Notes under the pieces: model-generated
Seen by the model: the letters and a program-made list of their open reading frames with translations, nothing else
The model's database searches: none
What the model was told of the DNA's origin: nothing
Source of the DNA: Serinus canaria
Taxonomy: Eukaryota; Chordata; Aves; Passeriformes; Fringillidae
Length of the DNA stretch: 64,000 nt
Assembly (NCBI RefSeq): GCF_022539315.1
Contig: NC_066333.1
Coordinates: 13,951,501 to 14,015,500 of the forward strand
Direction: 5' to 3'
Shown here: positions 61,359 through 64,000 of the stretch, one piece after another
Numbering within the stretch: the first letter of the stretch is position 1
How the letters are laid out: the number at the start of each line of letters is the position of its first letter
Made by a program: the position numbers and the translations under genes

Positions 61359-62333
61359 TCAGCAGCGCGGCGAGGAGGCGAGCAGGGGCTCGGGCAGCTG
61401 TTTGAACAAGTTCCTGAGGGTGCTCAGCTCCCGGGAGAGCTGCTCCACCTTCTTCTGCAGCCGCTCGTTCTCGGCCGTCAGTTCCAAGACTTTATGCTGC
61501 GTCTCCAGGTTGCGCATTTTGGCTTTGTCGCGGCTCTTGCGCACCGCGATGTTGTTCCTCTCCCGGCGGAGCTTGTACTCGTCGCTGTGCTTGTCCACGC
61601 ACTTCTTGGGCTTGTTCTTGCCCGCCGGGGCGGTGGAGTAGCCCCCGCCGGCGGCGGCGGACTTGGAGGACTCGGAGGGGTTGGGGGTGCCGGGGGGGCT
61701 GGAGGAGGATGAGGTGGACAGGTTCCCGCTGCTGCCGCTCGGCACCGACTGGTAACCCAGGTAGGAGCGCACGGTGCTGCCGTAGGGCGAGGACATGCCC
61801 CCCGGTCCCGGCCCCGCGCCCCCTTCTTCCTTACGGGGCCCTTTGCAAGAGTCCAGGGTCTCGAAGACCGGCTCCACTTTGGTTTCCACGATCTGGGGCG
61901 GGAAGCAGCCCGGCAGCCCCCCCGGCTTGTGGCTCTGGCTGGCGCAGGGGTGGCTGTGCCGGGCGAGGCTGATGTAGGTGTAGTCGGGCTTCTTGCTGCC
62001 GCCGCTGCCTTTATAGTCCTCGGCGAAGAGATCGGAAAGGAAATCTTGGCCGGCGCCGCTGCTGCACGGAGGCTCAAAGTTGCCCCCTGCTGCTGCCGCG
62101 GGAGGCGGCGGCTGCGACGCCAAAGGCTCCAGGTACGGGCTGAAGTCGATGGCTCGCTCGTGGTCCCCGACGGTGAGCTCGGTCATGGAGCGGCCCCCGG
62201 CCGCCCGCGGGTGCAGCTTGTTGAGAGCAGCCAGACAGTCCGCCTCGTAATAGAAATTAGCCACTTCCATGGATTTAAAGGCGGGCGGCTGGATGGGGAG
62301 GCATGCTGCGTCCCAGGCCACCAGGCGTTGCAT
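61359..62333 (-). CDS. CEBPB: CCAAT/enhancer-binding protein beta (C/EBP-beta, NF-M), LAP* isoform
   Basis: This 324-residue intronless frame encodes a basic leucine-zipper transcription factor that binds TTGCNNAA-type sites as a homo- or heterodimer in the nucleus. In the family it drives myeloid, adipocyte, liver acute-phase and stress gene programmes. The N-terminus [13 protein letters not shown] and the block from residue 22 ([13 protein letters not shown]) are family hallmarks. [15 protein letters not shown] (about 57-71) and [12 protein letters not shown] (about 96-107) are transactivation boxes. The middle is a regulatory region with a serine run and a proline-directed kinase site, PPGTP, at Thr216. 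The basic region spans about 252-274, with [17 protein letters not shown], and the zipper leucines are 285, 292, 299 and 306. The frame ends LLASSPRC. Length matches the chicken protein (about 328 residues from memory). The first ATG is chosen because it gives the full LAP* N-terminus. Nothing is truncated or shifted. Cys245 sits where I recall Thr in mammals. Confidence 0.99.
   Translation of the reverse strand: MQRLVAWDAACLPIQPPAFKSMEVANFYYEADCLAALNKLHPRAAGGRSMTELTVGDHERAIDFSPYLEPLASQPPPPAAAAGGNFEPPCSSGAGQDFLSDLFAEDYKGSGGSKKPDYTYISLARHSHPCASQSHKPGGLPGCFPPQIVETKVEPVFETLDSCKGPRKEEGGAGPGPGGMSSPYGSTVRSYLGYQSVPSGSSGNLSTSSSSSPPGTPNPSESSKSAAAGGGYSTAPAGKNKPKKCVDKHSDEYKLRRERNNIAVRKSRDKAKMRNLETQHKVLELTAENERLQKKVEQLSRELSTLRNLFKQLPEPLLASSPRC
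61794..61796 (-). other. CEBPB: Probable internal start codon for LIP isoform (Met180)
   Basis: Met180, in GGMSSPYG, is the only in-frame ATG between Met50 and the basic region. Starting here gives a 145-residue protein with the serine/proline hinge, basic region and zipper but no transactivation boxes. This matches the dominant-negative LIP isoform. Met50 is another possible start but keeps both activation boxes except for its first part, so it would not act as LIP. Confidence 0.8.
62268..62270 (-). other. CEBPB: Internal in-frame start codon for LAP isoform (Met22)
   Basis: Met22 starts [13 protein letters not shown], the N-terminus of the main activating isoform LAP in the family. It is in frame with the LAP* ATG, 21 codons downstream. 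G at +4 helps, but T at -3 is weak. The uORF stop lies 4 nt upstream, so ribosomes that have translated the uORF are badly placed to use this start. Confidence 0.9.
62275..62304 (-). CDS. Upstream ORF (9 codons) controlling CEBPB start-site choice
   Basis: Between the LAP* and LAP start codons, in another frame, lies an ATG followed by eight codons and TAA, reading MPPHPAARL. Its stop is exactly 4 nt before the LAP ATG at 62270. In mammals and chicken a small out-of-frame uORF at this place lets ribosomes skip LAP and reinitiate at LIP, depending on eIF2 and mTOR activity. The LAP* ATG has a poor context (T at -3, C at +4), which suits leaky scanning to this uORF, whose own context has A at -3. 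The peptide itself is unlikely to matter; its position does. Confidence 0.9.
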   Translation of the reverse strand: MPPHPAARL

Positions 62334-62594
62334 GAAAGCAAAGGGGGATGCGGGGAGGAGGAAACGACGCAGGGGGCCCCCCCCGGCAGAGGGTCAAGCT
62401 GCCGCCGTCGGGGTGGGGGGCTCCAGACCCTGCCGCGGTCTCTGGCCTGGGCACGGCCCGGCGGCGCTGCCCGGCCGGGCTGGATCAGTCCCTGCGGCGC
62501 TCCGGGGCTTCACCGCTCCGGCAGCTGCGGCGGGGGCTGGCGCGTCTCCTCCGGACCATCTGGTTCTGGGTCCCGTGTCCTAAAGTCTCTGACT
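62334..62594 (-). other. CEBPB: Predicted 5' UTR of CEBPB
   Basis: The right boundary is placed about 30 nt downstream of the TATA box; it is an estimate. The segment is very GC-rich, so the leader is likely strongly folded. Long frames on the plus strand across this segment are opposite-strand frames in CpG-rich DNA and are not called as genes. Confidence 0.6.
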
Positions 62595-62617
62595 TAGGAA
62601 AGTTCCTTTCCTCAGTT

Positions 62618-62624
62618 ATTTATA
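62618..62624 (-). promoter_or_regulatory. CEBPB: TATA box of CEBPB
   Basis: The minus strand reads CCCCTATAAATAACTG here, a clear TATA element just below a GC-rich stretch. It lies about 290 bp upstream of the LAP* ATG and predicts a transcription start near 62594, giving a leader of about 260 nt. CEBPB genes in other vertebrates also have a TATA promoter inside a CpG island. A NF-kB-like half-palindrome (GGAACTTTCC on the minus strand, 62597-62606) sits near the start, but its use is unknown. Confidence 0.8.
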
Positions 62625-62651
62625 GGGGCGGTGGATCCCATAGCAACAGGC

Positions 62652-62657
62652 GCGTCA
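62652..62657 (-). promoter_or_regulatory. CEBPB: CRE-like half site (TGACGC) in CEBPB promoter
   Basis: The minus strand reads GGTGACGCGCC about 28 bp upstream of the TATA box. Mammalian CEBPB promoters have CRE-like elements in the proximal promoter that bind CREB/ATF and mediate cAMP induction. This is the only TGACG motif I noticed close to the TATA box. The function is inferred from position and motif. Confidence 0.55.
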
Positions 62658-63099
62658 CCGCCTGGCCGCCTGCCACTCCGCACGCTCGGCGCTGCCGGTC
62701 CCGGCCCCGGAGGAGGCTCCCGGGGCGGGTGCGCCGGTGCGGTGCGGTGCCCGCCGGGCCGCCCACAACAAACCCGGGCAGGGACGGAGGGAGGGGCCGG
62801 CTGCGGGCCCGCAGGTGCGGGAGGTCGGGGCCGGCCAGGACGGCAGCGGGCAGCGCTCAGCCCCGGAGCCGCGGGACAAGCGTGTGCCGGGCGCTGCTGC
62901 TGCCCCGTGCCCGCCCGGGCTCCGCTCGGGCACCGCAGAGCGAGGCAGTGCCCGGGGCTGGCAGCGCCGCGCGGGGCTGGGCGCGGATCGCTCTGGGTCT
63001 CCTTTCACCCCAGGGGAAATCGAGGCGGGAGAGATTTTTCCAAGTTCTTTTGGCAAAGCGGGGGGAAAGTTGCAAACCAAAGACGGATCCCGTTACTCT

Positions 63100-64000
63100 G
63101 CGTGCCGGGCTTGCTTTGGTGAATCCCACTGGTAAGCAGAAGTGTCCAGAGGGACGTGCCCAGAGCCACTTTGCACAGTGCAGGCTGGAGCAGGGCACTG
63201 CCCCGGCTTCCTGCAGGCTGCCGCGAGCAGCCGGAGCCCAGCCAAGCCAGCGCTGCCTCCCCAGCGCTTCCAGCACCCATGGGGGCCTGAACGTTTGTCT
63301 TGGCACATTTGCTTTGTACGATATGGTGCAACTGTCAGGGCACACACGGGAACCGGGAATAGGGAACAAGCGCTGGAGCCAGAGGAGACGGAATGGGGGT
63401 CAGAGGAGAGTGAGATTCCTGCATCAGAACGTGGAATCCAAAGGTTTTGAGATTTGCGGGGTAAGTTTGGGAAGGAAGACTGAATCCCGATGTCCGTTTT
63501 AATTAAAGACACCCACCTTGGGAATCAAACTTATATTTTCACTCTCTTACTCCCACATTTACCTGTCTACAAGCTGATGATTCATGCCCAGAATAAAGGA
63601 CATTAATTTAAAACAAAACATATAATTAAAGGAAGTAGGAGTGTCCTCCCTCAGTAAAGAAGACCTAGCACTGCAGGGAAAATGACACTGCCTCTTAGAA
63701 TAATGTGAAGCAATCCTGCGGTGTGGGAAATATTGTAACGTTAAGCCAGAGGAACAGGTATTGCATTATATGATTCAAACAGTCAACTGTTCTTAATGTT
63801 CAAACCTCAGAACTCTGAAAAGAGGAAGAATTCAAGAATCAGTCAGTGGATCATCAGACTTTTTCTTTCTTTTTTTTTTTTTTAATTTTTCTTTTCACGT
63901 TTTAATAGGATTTATTTGTTTGTTTCCATAACAAAAGTTCCCTAACAGGTTTTCAGTCTTCAAATATTTCTAGTTCCATCTTTATCTACCAAGTTAATCT
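63100..64000. other. Upstream flank of CEBPB, no gene seen
   Basis: GC content falls off and the sequence becomes AT-rich by 63500. A perfect splice-donor-like GGGGTAAGT on the plus strand at 63458-63466 could belong to a divergent non-coding transcript, but there is no other support. A T-rich run lies at 63859-63896. Confidence 0.5.

Larger units (their letters stand above)
61080..63060. other. CEBPB: CpG island covering CEBPB
   Basis: CG dinucleotides and G+C are dense from the start of the 3' UTR through the coding region, promoter and about 450 bp upstream, then fall sharply on both sides. The whole intronless gene sits inside it, as in other vertebrates. The borders are by eye. Confidence 0.85.

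Noticed and set aside
61478..62077. 199-residue second minus-strand frame inside CEBPB
   Set aside because: It is a shadow frame of the GC-rich CEBPB coding sequence.
62348..63502. 384-residue plus-strand frame upstream of CEBPB
   Set aside because: It overlaps the CEBPB 5' leader and promoter in CpG-rich DNA, where stop codons are rare. It has no domain, and overlapping frames are as long.
1..64000. CRISPR arrays, bacterial operons, phage genes or tRNA genes
   Set aside because: The sequence is a vertebrate nuclear genome. No spacer-repeat array, ribosome-binding-site spacing or tRNA-like fold was noticed. The tandem arrays have no unique spacers.

Overview
The window looks like bird nuclear DNA. 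The only protein-coding gene I can support is CEBPB (C/EBP-beta, known in chicken as NF-M), an intronless gene on the minus strand at 61359-62333. As I recall the chicken protein, this one is close to it along most of its length. CR1 retrotransposon 3' ends, a few very old MIR-like SINE relics and GC-rich minisatellites also fit a bird. I cannot name the species. In other vertebrates the interval downstream of CEBPB is long, gene-poor and leads towards PTPN1, so positions 1-60800 are probably that regulatory interval. This is inference: no PTPN1 exon was seen.

Layout. Positions 1-9830 are non-coding unique sequence. 9840-10330 is a BamHI-rich minisatellite running into a CpG-rich patch, followed by a C/EBP-type palindrome (10419-10430) and a 24-nt A tract. 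11560-13740 holds a possible decayed LTR-retroelement junction, a 60-bp tandem duplication and a (CTCAT)25 microsatellite. 15415-16720 holds a MIR-like relic, a CGGGC/CGAGC minisatellite inside a CpG-rich patch, and a CR1 3' end. 22760-22872 is a second CR1 end. 25511-25948 is a composite TG microsatellite/minisatellite. 35640-37515 holds two more MIR-like relics and two small tandem arrays. 48180-48556 is an 18-bp minisatellite with 22 copies. 50297-50436 is a homopurine (AAAAGG)n tract. 52285-52356 is a GGGCA array. The rest of 1-60800 is unique non-coding DNA in which I see no gene.

CEBPB unit. Transcription runs right to left. A TATA box (62618-62624) and a CRE-like site (62652-62657) predict a start near 62594. 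The 5' leader leads to the LAP* start (62333), a nine-codon out-of-frame uORF (62304-62275) whose stop lies exactly 4 nt before the LAP start (62270), and the internal LIP start (61796). This is the start-site layout known to set the LAP/LIP ratio in other vertebrates. The 3' UTR carries two identical TGATGCAAT elements (C/EBP-ATF response type) exactly 40 bp apart, and ends at an AATAAA at 60830-60825. They lie at about the same distance from the start as the stress-response region described downstream of the human coding sequence.

I found no previously undescribed gene system. The most informative signals are the intact translational and stress-response architecture of CEBPB, and several unusual tandem arrays with non-B-DNA potential. 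Most open reading frames in the window are chance frames through GC-rich or repetitive DNA.
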